A DNA stretch of 64,000 nucleotides from positions 9,134 through 73,133 of the forward strand of contig JAUQPH010000003.1 in the NCBI GenBank assembly GCA_030550455.1, given 5' to 3'. The notes below the pieces were generated by a model. That model saw only the letters and a program-made list of their open reading frames with translations, ran no database searches and had not been told where the DNA came from. The DNA comes from Thermoproteota archaeon. GTDB taxonomy: Archaea > Thermoproteota > Thermoprotei_A > Sulfolobales > NBVN01. Made by a program: the position numbers and the translations under genes. Of the stretch, positions 51,181-60,925 are shown one piece after another. Each line of letters opens with the position of its first letter. The first letter of the stretch is position 1.

Positions 51181-51825
51181 TTGGAGAGTATGAGAAGAAC
51201 GAGTGTTGAAGACTACCTTTCAACTATATATAGACTAGAGGAAGTCTTCGGAGTCGCTAGAACCAACGATATTTCCAGAGAGCTGGGAGTTAGACCCGCA
51301 ACTGTTAGTAAGATATTGCGCAGGCTCGCGGACGAAGGTTACGTCGTGTGGGTGAAGTTTCGAGGCTTCAAACTCAGCGAAAAAGGAGTAGAAACAGTTA
51401 AAACTCTAGTTAGAAAGCACAGAATATGTGAAGCCTTTCTGAATGAACTGGGTTTCGACCCAGTAGAGGTTCACGAGTACGCACACTACATGGAGCACTT
51501 GCCCCAGAGGATAGTGGAGTCTATTTATAGGTACATAGGGTCCCCAAAGGAGTGCCCTCACGGCAACCCGATCCCTGGGGAAGGGTCTACTCTAGCCGGG
51601 AGACCCCTTTCAGACTTCGGCATCGGAGAGACTGTTAGAGTTATCGGCTACAGAGGAGAGCTCGTTACGTACATGAAGAAGGCTATAGCCTCAGGCCTCA
51701 CCCTAGGTGCGGAAGTCCTCATAGTAAACAAAGCGGGTAAAAGTATTGACCTGAAAATCGGTGACCGCTTAGAGAGGGTCGACCTCAAGACGGCTATGAC
51801 TGTACTAGCAGAACATCAACATTAA
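51181..51825 (+). CDS. DtxR/MntR-family metal-dependent regulator
   Basis: SVEDYLSTIYRLEE, ISRELGVRPATVSKILRRLADEGYV, EAFLNELGFDPVEVHEYAHYMEH. Confidence 0.92.
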   Translation: MESMRRTSVEDYLSTIYRLEEVFGVARTNDISRELGVRPATVSKILRRLADEGYVVWVKFRGFKLSEKGVETVKTLVRKHRICEAFLNELGFDPVEVHEYAHYMEHLPQRIVESIYRYIGSPKECPHGNPIPGEGSTLAGRPLSDFGIGETVRVIGYRGELVTYMKKAIASGLTLGAEVLIVNKAGKSIDLKIGDRLERVDLKTAMTVLAEHQH

Positions 51826-51979
51826 TCTGAGAGCTCTTCACTCTAGGTCTTTGACATAAAGATGATGCTATCTGGAGTGAAACCTAGCTATATGCTACCG
51901 ACATCTCCTCAGCACCGAAAGTCGAGACCTTCAGTCGTGTGGGTCAGAGTACATTCGAGAGCCTAAACTGCACGCAGTT

Positions 51980-52999
51980 TTGATATCGTTAGTAATCTTA
52001 TCTGGGGTAAAACAGGTGGAGAGGCTAGTTCTAGTCGGAGTAGACTCCGGGGCAACTAAGACGGAGGCCGTCGGTATCGATATGGCTAGCCAGGTATGTG
52101 TCTTTACTACAGAGAGTTCGTCGAATCCTTCTGTAGTAGGAATAGAGAAGGCGAGTACCGTAATCGCTAGGGCTGTTGAGAAAGTCCTCGCGGGTCTAGG
52201 CTACGGGAGGTCTACACTATACTTAGTCGCCGTCGGTACTGCTGGAGTAGTAAATAAGAGCTACGCCGACGTACTTCGAAAGAGGCTATCTGAACTCTCC
52301 GGCATTTCAGTGGACAGAGTGGTGGTTTTTGAAGACGTCGTAGCTGCTCACGCATCTGTCTTTCTCTTAAGCGACGGTGTCATAGGGATTTTGGGAACTG
52401 GGAGCTGTGTCTACGGTGAATTCGCAGGACATAGCGTTAGAGTCGGAGGTTGGGGACATCTCCTGGGTGACGAGGGAAGCGGGTATAGGTTGGGCCTAAA
52501 GAGTCTTAGAGAAGTCCTCGAGTGTCTCGATGGCTTAAAAGAGTGTTCAAGTCTTGCTATCCTAATAGCCCGCAGCATGGGCTTTAGCTCTGCTAGTGAT
52601 GTACTCTCGTATGTTTACTACTCGGAGAACCCAAAGACCGCTGTAGCATCTTTAGCTACCATGGTAATGAAGGCCTATAGGGATGGTGACAATACGGCTG
52701 CCCGCATAGTCGAGAGTGAAATCGATGAGTTTGTGAAGCAGGTTGCGGCAGTTATAAGAAAGATCGGCGTCTCTAGTCCTAAGGTGGGGTTTACGGGTTC
52801 TGTCTATATGGAGAATAGGGAGTTGCTTAGGCATCTCCTGAAAAAGAAGCTTGAGGAGCTACTCGGTATTGATATAGAGATTTTCGAGCAAAAAGTTAGA
52901 GCATCCTGCGGGGCCATAATTGCTGGGCTGAAGCTGAAGAACGATAGCACTATGCTAGCAAGAGCACTAAACACTATAGAGAAGTGCTGCCTCTGCTAA
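51980..52999 (+). CDS. BadF/BadG/BcrA/BcrD ATPase family (N-acetylglucosamine kinase-like)
   Basis: VGVDSGATKTEAVGID, GVIGILGTGSCVYG, GWGHLLGDEGSGYRLG. Confidence 0.9.
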   Translation: MISLVILSGVKQVERLVLVGVDSGATKTEAVGIDMASQVCVFTTESSSNPSVVGIEKASTVIARAVEKVLAGLGYGRSTLYLVAVGTAGVVNKSYADVLRKRLSELSGISVDRVVVFEDVVAAHASVFLLSDGVIGILGTGSCVYGEFAGHSVRVGGWGHLLGDEGSGYRLGLKSLREVLECLDGLKECSSLAILIARSMGFSSASDVLSYVYYSENPKTAVASLATMVMKAYRDGDNTAARIVESEIDEFVKQVAAVIRKIGVSSPKVGFTGSVYMENRELLRHLLKKKLEELLGIDIEIFEQKVRASCGAIIAGLKLKNDSTMLARALNTIEKCCLC

Positions 53000-53218
53000 T
53001 AACATTCCTCGGAGAGTTCTGCCGAATAGCTGTAGCTGACTTCTCACTAGAGCCACGTTTAGCTACTCAACACCTGTATACCACTTTTACTCTGGTACTT
53101 ACGTGTTGTGTTTATGTGTAGAGCAGCGTGCAGGTTGCTCAACAGCCTCCTACAGCAGGTGTGGAGATCGTAAGGTCCGATTGTACTAAGGAGTTCCTAC
53201 AAGCGCTTTACTCTTACT

Positions 53219-53554
53219 TTACACTTCTTTTTCTAGTACGACCGCCGTCCCGTACGCTAAGACTTCTGCCGCTCCGCTCATAATATTAGAAGTAGCTAGT
53301 CTGACTCCGACTACTGCGTTTGCTCCCATGATTCTAGCTTTCTCGATCATTCTCTTCAAGGCCTCGTCTCTCGAGCTGGCAAGAAGTTCCGTATACTCAA
53401 CTATCTCTCCACCGGCAATATTCCGTAAGGCTGCTACTATATCTCTACCTATGTTCCTAGCTTTAACTACACTCCCACTAACTACTCCAAGTATCTTCTT
53501 TACTCTATATCCGGGGACGTACTCGAGTGTCGTAACTATGAATTCTTCGCTCAC
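53219..53554 (-). CDS. YbjQ/UPF0145 (DUF74) family protein; start trimmed to VSEEFIV
   Basis: VTTLEYVPGYRVKKILGVVSGSVVKARNIGRDIVAALRNIAGGEI, ANAVVGVRLATS. Confidence 0.9.
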   Translation of the reverse strand: MSEEFIVTTLEYVPGYRVKKILGVVSGSVVKARNIGRDIVAALRNIAGGEIVEYTELLASSRDEALKRMIEKARIMGANAVVGVRLATSNIMSGAAEVLAYGTAVVLEKEV

Positions 53555-53558
53555 GTTC

Positions 53559-54218
53559 TCAACCCCTCTGACTACTATAACTTTTCTTAAATGCTTTAAA
53601 CATAGGCATCGCGATTCCAACAAACAGTAAAGCTGAGACCATAGCTATGACTAGTTCTACTAACCAAATGTTTTCTAAAACGAGCGAAGCAACTATAGCA
53701 ACTAAGTTAGATACTGAGTGAAGTGTAGCTGAGGTTGCTAGCAACCTATAGCTCCGAGGGTTTTTGCTTAATAACACAGTTAGAGACAGATGGATTAAGA
53801 TAGCTGAGTTCCTCTCTAGAGCGCCGGGTAGGAGGTCGACCCAGTCGTATCCGTAGACAGATGCTGAGAGAGATACCGGGACAGCATAAACTAGTAGAGC
53901 TTCAGTAAGACCCCACCCAAGACCTAAAGCCAGAGATCCTCCTCTCCCACTTTTTAATATAGCGGCTCTCAACACTAAAGACCTAATGGACTCCTCGAAT
54001 ACTCCCGCTAATACCGAGGCAGCAACTAGATAGATAATCCCAGGAGTTAGAGTCTGTAATAACACTAGTAGGGGCACCCTCAATACCAGGGCTAGTAGCC
54101 ACCCACCTCCACCTACTGCTGCCGCTAACCAAGCACTGCTGACCCGCCCAGCTACCCTAGCTAGCATCACAAATCCTGGAACCAGCGAGATGAGTACGGA
54201 AGCAATATAGTTAGACAT
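53559..54218 (-). CDS. Putative intramembrane glutamic protease-like membrane protein (YhfC/PrsW-like)
   Basis: VFEESIRSLVL, GLGWGLTEALLV, HSVSNLVA in TM context. Confidence 0.55.
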   Translation of the reverse strand: MSNYIASVLISLVPGFVMLARVAGRVSSAWLAAAVGGGGWLLALVLRVPLLVLLQTLTPGIIYLVAASVLAGVFEESIRSLVLRAAILKSGRGGSLALGLGWGLTEALLVYAVPVSLSASVYGYDWVDLLPGALERNSAILIHLSLTVLLSKNPRSYRLLATSATLHSVSNLVAIVASLVLENIWLVELVIAMVSALLFVGIAMPMFKAFKKSYSSQRG

Positions 54219-54288
54219 GCTCGTAACCCTGATTACACATAGTAAATATTAGATATGGAGTTAATATAGAGAAGTTGGGAACAGCTAG

Positions 54289-54834
54289 ATGAGTGACTAC
54301 GAAAAGCACGTTCTACAGGGAGTGTTTGCGGGCATCATTACGGGGATTGCGGTTGCTGTAATGGTAGCACTAATACCGACCGATGCTCTCGGCAGTTTAA
54401 CCGAAGAACTAGTAAGGCACCAGCTACCAACCTCTCTACCACCTGAAGAGGTGGAGAAGGTCGTTGAGAGCATCAAGGAGATGACTCAAGTAGCTCTACG
54501 AATAGCACCTATTGCTCAAATTATTCAGTACATACTAGTTGGCGCACTATTTGGACTACTAAAGGGAGCTTTAAGGAATAAGTTGAAGCTGGGTGAGGCT
54601 GTATCTGCTATCGTTACTGGATTCATCCACATCTTAGTTTTAGGTGTAGTGCCCATAACAGTACTTTCAGCACTAATGCCGGAGCTAGCAGATATGTTCA
54701 CTAAGAACTTGAACCTCAATTTATACTTAGCGGTTCTCCTACCAGGAGTAGTGTTTACAGCTTCGATAACCTTAGTTAGCCTACTGAAAGGTCCTTGGTC
54801 GAGACTTATTGAGGCGAAGCCTAAGTCTGTATAA
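54289..54834 (+). CDS. Hypothetical membrane protein
   Basis: 181 aa, four predicted TM segments. Confidence 0.55.
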   Translation: MSDYEKHVLQGVFAGIITGIAVAVMVALIPTDALGSLTEELVRHQLPTSLPPEEVEKVVESIKEMTQVALRIAPIAQIIQYILVGALFGLLKGALRNKLKLGEAVSAIVTGFIHILVLGVVPITVLSALMPELADMFTKNLNLNLYLAVLLPGVVFTASITLVSLLKGPWSRLIEAKPKSV

Positions 54835-55061
54835 TGTGTATTACATGAGAGACTCTGTTGACCTCACGACACATCCGTCTAAAGTATTTAGCAAGTAGTT
54901 TCTTACTTGACTAGAAGTCAACTTACTGACGTCGAGTACGCGTTTCTGGTTTTCTACTAGTGCTCGATGGAGATGTCTCAAATCTTGAGGAGCTATTCAG
55001 CTTACTTCAGCGTTAAACACTGCTTAAAGTTCGAGTTAACTAGAATAAAGCCTTAGTTGAA

Positions 55062-57365
55062 GTGTGTAAGCGGGATAAAAAAGAGTTGCATAAAGACCAG
55101 CTCATCGAAGAACTTGACAGAGCACTTGAAGAAAACTACGGAGAGGTAGGTGCTAGAGTCGTTTACGAAAAAATCGAGGAGTACGGAGACCCCGAACACG
55201 GTCCGGCAGTACAAGACCTAGACCTCCCCGAGGCAGTCGTTAGAGTACTGCTGAAGCGCGGGATTCAGAGGCTCTACAGGTTTCAATTTGAGGCATATAA
55301 GCACGTTTTGAGCGGTCGAAACGTAGTTATATCTGCGGGAACCGGAACTGGTAAAACTGAAGCTTTCTTCCTCCCGCTTCTCAAGAAAGTGTCCGAGGAG
55401 GTAGGGTCTAACCCTAAGTCCCTAATACTCTATCCGACTAAGGCCCTAGCTCGAGACCAGCTCAAGCGCTTCTCCGACTACACGGTTTTCGGTGTTACAA
55501 GCGTGAGCATTTACGACGGTGACACCCCTAGGAGCGTTAGGGCTCGCATAGCCTCCAGCCCCACGACATTCGTAATCACGAACCCGGACATGATTCACGT
55601 AGGACTAGTCTACAGTCCTCACGTGAGGAAGTTCGTCAAGTCTGCGAATACCATGGTGTTCGACGAACTCCACGTTTACGAGGGAGTGCTAGGTTCTCAT
55701 GTACACCACCTCTTCCAAAGGATTAAGATGTGTCGTGGGTCAGCTCCCCAGGTGGTAGCTTCTTCTGCCACCATAGGAAACCCCAAGGAGTTTGCTGAGT
55801 CCTTGTTTGGGGAGGAGTTCGTCGAAGTTAGGGGGGCGATCATGAGGAGGGGTACGGCAGTGCACGCTCTCGTTTCGACAGGTCTTCTGAGTAGGTGGAG
55901 CATCGCAGTGTTCGTGTCTAAGTTCCTAGCTAGCAGAGGACTGAGGTTCATAGTCTTTGTAGATAGCCAACAGCTTGCCGAGATGCTCACGAACGTCTTG
56001 CGCAACAGGCACGGTGTTGAGGTTATGGTCCACAGAGCTGGGATTCCGGCAGAAGTGAGGAGGAGAGTTGAGAGCGACCTTAGAGACGGCAGACTACAGG
56101 GAGTGGTCTCCACACCGACATTAGAGCTCGGGATAGATATTGGGAGTCTTGACGCAGTCGTGCTTGCGGCACCTCCACCATCGTACGCTAAGTACCTCCA
56201 GAGAGCTGGTAGAGCGGGCAGAAGGAGGAAGGGGTATATCTTTACGATCTTGAGTGATGATCCCGTAGACTCCTATTATGCTAGAAATCCAGAGAAGTTT
56301 TTAGACCAAGATATCCCGCCAAGCGCTATCGAACCTCGAAACGAAGAAGTTATAAAGACTCACTTAGTAGCTTTCCTACTTCAGCAAGGTAGAACCATAG
56401 AAAATGACCTCCCGCAAGTGTGGAGGTCCGTCTTAGGGAACTTGCTCGCCGAGGGATTAGTGAGAATCCGTGGAGGAGTAGTACTTCCGCAGTTCAGTGA
56501 GGCCAGGAAGTTCCTGTCCTTAAGGGAAGGGATCAGGTCCCCCGGTCCGGTAATTAAGTTGGTAGACTTAAGCACAGGTCAAGAGATAGCCGAAAGAGAG
56601 CTCCCTAGGGCTCTACTGGAGCTATACCCCGGTTCTCTATACCTCTATCTAGGTAGACCTTACAGAACACTAGAGTTAGACCTAGGTAAGCTGAGAGCCT
56701 ACCTCGAGAACGCTGGCGATGCTCTAGAGTTCTACACTAGGCCCCTCTATACTGTCGACGTATCAAACTTCGAGGTTCTAGCCGAAAGAGACTCGGAACT
56801 CGGGGTTAAGCTAGCGTACGCACACGTAGAGTTAGAGATGGTGGTTGAGGGATACGTAGCTAGAGACGTGTTTGGTGGAGCTATCCTAGAGGTACGGCAC
56901 TACAGCAGACCTATAACGTTTAGGTATCCGACAAAAGCCGTCTTAGCAAAATTCGAGGAGTTCGTTGAGCTGGGCTTCGAGGGCATGGCAGAAGCCTATC
57001 ACGCTATAGAGCACGCAGTAATATCGGCTGCGAGAGTAGTATGTGGAGCCGGCCTCGGTGATATGGGTGGAGTGAGCTATCCGAGTGGTGACATAGTCTT
57101 TTACGATGCGGATATGGGTGGAAGTGGTCTGGCTAAGCTACTATACTCGAGATTCGAGAAAGCTGTCGACGTAGCCTACTCGATCGTTAGTAAATGCGAT
57201 TGTGACGATGGGTGTCCTCGGTGCGTCTACAGCCCTTACTGCGGGAACAACAATAGGGTTCTATCCAGGAGGAAGGCATCCTATGTGCTAGAGCAAACCA
57301 CTAAGAGTAAACCTATAGTAGCCCAAGAACCGCTTAAAGCAAAATACGGTATTCCGTACGTCTAA
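55062..57365 (+). CDS. DEAD/DEAH helicase with C-terminal DUF1998 (MrfA/Hrq1-like)
   Basis: VISAGTGTGKTEAF, VFDELHVYEGVLGSH, LQRAGRAGRR, CDCDDGCPRCVYSPYCGNNN. Confidence 0.93.
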   Translation: MCKRDKKELHKDQLIEELDRALEENYGEVGARVVYEKIEEYGDPEHGPAVQDLDLPEAVVRVLLKRGIQRLYRFQFEAYKHVLSGRNVVISAGTGTGKTEAFFLPLLKKVSEEVGSNPKSLILYPTKALARDQLKRFSDYTVFGVTSVSIYDGDTPRSVRARIASSPTTFVITNPDMIHVGLVYSPHVRKFVKSANTMVFDELHVYEGVLGSHVHHLFQRIKMCRGSAPQVVASSATIGNPKEFAESLFGEEFVEVRGAIMRRGTAVHALVSTGLLSRWSIAVFVSKFLASRGLRFIVFVDSQQLAEMLTNVLRNRHGVEVMVHRAGIPAEVRRRVESDLRDGRLQGVVSTPTLELGIDIGSLDAVVLAAPPPSYAKYLQRAGRAGRRRKGYIFTILSDDPVDSYYARNPEKFLDQDIPPSAIEPRNEEVIKTHLVAFLLQQGRTIENDLPQVWRSVLGNLLAEGLVRIRGGVVLPQFSEARKFLSLREGIRSPGPVIKLVDLSTGQEIAERELPRALLELYPGSLYLYLGRPYRTLELDLGKLRAYLENAGDALEFYTRPLYTVDVSNFEVLAERDSELGVKLAYAHVELEMVVEGYVARDVFGGAILEVRHYSRPITFRYPTKAVLAKFEEFVELGFEGMAEAYHAIEHAVISAARVVCGAGLGDMGGVSYPSGDIVFYDADMGGSGLAKLLYSRFEKAVDVAYSIVSKCDCDDGCPRCVYSPYCGNNNRVLSRRKASYVLEQTTKSKPIVAQEPLKAKYGIPYV

Positions 57366-57408
57366 TGACACATTTAACTGCAACGCCTACTCGCTTAGGA
57401 CCTGGACT

Positions 57409-57858
57409 CTACCTATGTCGGACAACTAGGAGTAACCCAACTATCGCTAGTGCTACTCCCACCATCATCCCTATAGGTGCCTCCAAGTAAGCTAACCGCA
57501 TGGCCTCAAGCACCCGAAGGACGTTCCTCAACAGCTCTCTCAGTGTTAGTGCTACTATTACTAGACCTCCTATTAGCAGTACCACACCTATCGCAACCTG
57601 TAGGTTACCGCGCTTGTTAACCGTTGGTGAAGGCTCTTCACCTGATTTCTCCACTGCTGTAACTATCTCCTTGCTAAGTAGTATTAGGCAAGCTACTACG
57701 TATAGTGTTAACCCAACTTGCGGGTACAGGACAGTTAAAAACACCCACAGAAGCCTAATAACCGACGGGTCCACATCGGCGTATTCACCGATGCCACCGC
57801 ATACACCACATAGCAATCTATTCTTGTGAGAGCGGTACAGCCTCTTCGGGCTTTTCAC
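57409..57858 (-). CDS. PspC domain membrane protein
   Basis: KRLYRSHKNRLLCGVCGGIGEYADVDPSVIRLLWVFLTVL. Confidence 0.92.
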   Translation of the reverse strand: MKSPKRLYRSHKNRLLCGVCGGIGEYADVDPSVIRLLWVFLTVLYPQVGLTLYVVACLILLSKEIVTAVEKSGEEPSPTVNKRGNLQVAIGVVLLIGGLVIVALTLRELLRNVLRVLEAMRLAYLEAPIGMMVGVALAIVGLLLVVRHR

Positions 57859-58129
57859 TAAATGCTCCCCGATTCTGCAGCTATAGTATCACGTTCTAAG
57901 CGGTGTGAAAGGCTGTTCAACCATTACTGCGGGTTAGATCTCTTAGAGTAAGGTCTCCTGAGGTTTCGCTCGACTTTGTGTGCGTAGGTGTAGACTCCTC
58001 CCGCTACACTTAGAGAGCATCCATGACACCAGTTAGAGTAGCCGGTAGCCGTTGAAACCATAAAGCTAAGAGCGAACCTGCTATAGGGAATTGTGAGAGG
58101 CTCATTAAAGCTTAAAGCGAAGAGCAGAG

Positions 58130-59119
58130 CTAGCCCCAGTACTCCAGCTCTTTGCGGTAGAGGGGCGGTTTGTTCACTTCCTCTAGGTACGTCCTTACAC
58201 TAGCTTCAGCTTCACTTATGTCAACGAGCTTGAACCTAACCTTCTGACCAGGGTTTAGTTGCGCTAAGAAGTCGGTATCCTGCGGTAGGACGTGTAGAGC
58301 TACAGCATAACCTCCAGTCGTCTGGGAGTCAGACATCAGTACTATGGGCTTCCCGTCCGGTGGCACCTGCACGTACCCTCTATCTGTCGGCACTGACGGT
58401 AGCCTCCCGAGCTTCTTGGCCGATGGAAGTGGCTCTCCGTTTAACCTATAGCCCATTCTATCGCTTTCAGGAGTAACTACATACTCGTTGCGCAATAACA
58501 GCTCCACATCTTCCAAGAGATGAGTGTGAATACCCAGGGTAGCTCTTAGAGTTAATGGTGCCTCAGGTTTCGCATGCCTGCTCACAAGCTGCTCAGGTGG
58601 CACCAAGTCGGACACTCTCTCCCATACTTCGGCTGGATCGACCGAGCCTATCTCCAAGACGTCACCAGGTCTTAGAGGTCTTCCAAAGCACCCCATAGCG
58701 CCTCTAGTATAAGTAGACATGCTCCCAAGGATTTCGTCGCAGACGACTCCACCTGATACGGCTACGTAGTGAACGCGGCCCGCTCCAGTCGGAGATATCC
58801 GCAAAGTACTGCCTTGGCGACAATAGAGGGGAGTCCAAGGCTCTACCTCCACATCATCTAGAAACACCTTTGGATAACCCCCCGTGACAGATACTACGAA
58901 ATCCCCTAGGAGATGAACTGCTATTGCTCCAAACACCTCGATAACGGCGACCCTGGGTTCGTTTCCCACTAGAGCATTAGCGATTACTGCGGACATTCTA
59001 TCTAGTGCCCCCGAAACGGGAACCCCTATAGCTCTATATCCCCTTCTACCAAGGTCTTGGACAGTTGCGTGACCAGCTACGTGGACTACTCGGATATTAC
59101 GCACTGTAGTCACCAACAA
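58130..59119 (-). CDS. pxpC: 5-oxoprolinase subunit PxpC
   Basis: ATVQDLGRRGYRAIGVPVSGALDRMSAVIANALVGN, SDSQTTGGYAV. Confidence 0.93.
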   Translation of the reverse strand: MLVTTVRNIRVVHVAGHATVQDLGRRGYRAIGVPVSGALDRMSAVIANALVGNEPRVAVIEVFGAIAVHLLGDFVVSVTGGYPKVFLDDVEVEPWTPLYCRQGSTLRISPTGAGRVHYVAVSGGVVCDEILGSMSTYTRGAMGCFGRPLRPGDVLEIGSVDPAEVWERVSDLVPPEQLVSRHAKPEAPLTLRATLGIHTHLLEDVELLLRNEYVVTPESDRMGYRLNGEPLPSAKKLGRLPSVPTDRGYVQVPPDGKPIVLMSDSQTTGGYAVALHVLPQDTDFLAQLNPGQKVRFKLVDISEAEASVRTYLEEVNKPPLYRKELEYWG

Positions 59120-59822
59120 ACACCCCGAAGAGTTTCTCGAACTCTTCGGGCCTGATGGACTTAAATACTACTTCATCACCAGGGTGTATCGGTATGGGTG
59201 GGTTCTTCCTATAATCAAACATGGTTAGCGGTGTTCGCCCGATAAGCCGCCACCCCCCAGGGCTCTCTAGTCCGTAGACGCCGGTCATCCTCCCAGCGAT
59301 ACCTACCGAGCCCTTGGGAATCCTGACCCTCGGGGTCTCTAGTCTTGGAGCAGAGATCGCAGGGTCTACTTCCCCCATGTAGACGAAGCCCGGCGTAAAT
59401 CCTAGGGTTATCACTGTGTAAACTCTAGACGTGTGTATCTTCACTACCTCCTCCTCGGAGAGCTTAGACCAACTAGAGACGAACTGAAGGTCAGGGCCGA
59501 ACTCACCACCGTAGGCAACTGGTATAGTGAACCTCCTTGGTTTATAGAGCTCCGCAATGTCGATACTCCTACTCCATAGCCATAGTTCTCTGACTTTAGA
59601 CTCTACTGCTTCACCAGAGATTTTCCTGGGGTCGTAGTATACAGCAATGGATGTAACCCCAGGAACGATTTCATCAACTAAATCTGCTATCTCCTTCTTT
59701 ATGGAGTAGTAGAGTTTGTGCATATCCTTTACGCAATCCATACTGACTTCTTCGCATATGTCGATGTGTACTATGTAGCCACCGCTTCTAACTACCCTGA
59801 TCCCCGATGGTTTTCTCGACAT
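59097..59822 (-). CDS. pxpB: 5-oxoprolinase subunit PxpB
   Basis: IPVAYGGEFGPDLQFV, TLGFTPGFVYMGEVDP, PGGWRLIGRTPLTMFD. Confidence 0.94.
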   Translation of the reverse strand: MSRKPSGIRVVRSGGYIVHIDICEEVSMDCVKDMHKLYYSIKKEIADLVDEIVPGVTSIAVYYDPRKISGEAVESKVRELWLWSRSIDIAELYKPRRFTIPVAYGGEFGPDLQFVSSWSKLSEEEVVKIHTSRVYTVITLGFTPGFVYMGEVDPAISAPRLETPRVRIPKGSVGIAGRMTGVYGLESPGGWRLIGRTPLTMFDYRKNPPIPIHPGDEVVFKSIRPEEFEKLFGVFVGDYSA

Positions 59823-59825
59823 TTC

Positions 59826-60626
59826 CTACACTACTTCGGCAATAGGTCTTAACTCTACCCCTAGCTCCCGAAGTTTTTGGTTAACAGCTCTAGCTATCTC
59901 GATAGCTCCTGGGCTATCTCCATGAATGCAGAGAGTGTGAGCTCTGACTTCGACCGGTTTGCCGTCAACAGAGAGCACTACCCCTTTATCGACTATGGAT
60001 AATACTCTCTCGAGAATCTTACCGATATCCGTTATTAAAGCACCAGGAGTACCCCTAGGGGCGAGCCTCCCGTCCGAAGTGTAGCCTCTGTCTATAAAAG
60101 CCTCATACGCTACCTTAAGTCCTAGTTCTTCAGCTACTCTAGCCGAAGCAGACCCGTAGGGAGCTACTACTACAAGCCTTGGGTTGAAGGAGTGAACTGC
60201 TTCAGCTAGAGCTCTAGCGTAATCTTCTCTAACCCACGCCATGTTGTATAGAGCTCCATGAGCCTTTACGTGCTGCATCCTCATACCCTCAACCTTCAGG
60301 AATGCGTCTAAAGCACCCAGCTGGTAGATCACGTACGACTTCAGCTCCTCAATGGAGAGGACCATCTCTCTCCTCCCAAATCCCATCAAGTCCGGGAACC
60401 CTGGGTGAGCACCAACAGAAACTCCTAAAGACTTAGCCAACCTAATGGACCTCCAAATACTGACCGGGTCACCAGCATGAAAACCGCATGCTATGTTAGC
60501 AGAAGTCACGTACTTAAACAACTGATCCTCGTCTACTAGAACCCATCTCCCGTAAGACTCCCCAGCATCAGTATTGAGATCGACAAACTTAACCATTCTC
60601 TCCCCGTAAAGAAGTATTTCTATCAA
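59826..60626 (-). CDS. pxpA: 5-oxoprolinase subunit PxpA (LamB/YcsF)
   Basis: VDLNTDAGESYGRW, SANIACGFHAGDP, VKAHGALYN, CIHGDSPGAIEIA. Confidence 0.95.
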   Translation of the reverse strand: MIEILLYGERMVKFVDLNTDAGESYGRWVLVDEDQLFKYVTSANIACGFHAGDPVSIWRSIRLAKSLGVSVGAHPGFPDLMGFGRREMVLSIEELKSYVIYQLGALDAFLKVEGMRMQHVKAHGALYNMAWVREDYARALAEAVHSFNPRLVVVAPYGSASARVAEELGLKVAYEAFIDRGYTSDGRLAPRGTPGALITDIGKILERVLSIVDKGVVLSVDGKPVEVRAHTLCIHGDSPGAIEIARAVNQKLRELGVELRPIAEVV

Positions 60627-60697
60627 GAATAAAAGTCTATGACACTATAAGTAAGTAAGTAATGTTTTATATTTTTGTAACACATGACTTATAATGA

Positions 60698-60925
60698 GTG
60701 AAAAATATGACCTCGAGCACTACTTCCTATAAAAAGTCTAGAGACTTTCTCTTCACTCTTGTCGTCATTATAGTATGGGCAGCAGCGTTCGGGGTCTATC
60801 TGGTCAATAGACCCGACGCTTCTCTGTGGGGTCTTAGCTCTGCCTACACGTACTCGCTACTATGGTGGTTAGTAGCAGTAGCTGTCATAGTGCTGTACGC
60901 AGTAATAGACATAAAGGGTGGTTAG
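60698..60925 (+). CDS. Small 2-TM protein preceding SSS symporter (symporter small-subunit-like)
   Basis: 75 aa, two TMs, overlaps the symporter start. Confidence 0.65.
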   Translation: MKNMTSSTTSYKKSRDFLFTLVVIIVWAAAFGVYLVNRPDASLWGLSSAYTYSLLWWLVAVAVIVLYAVIDIKGG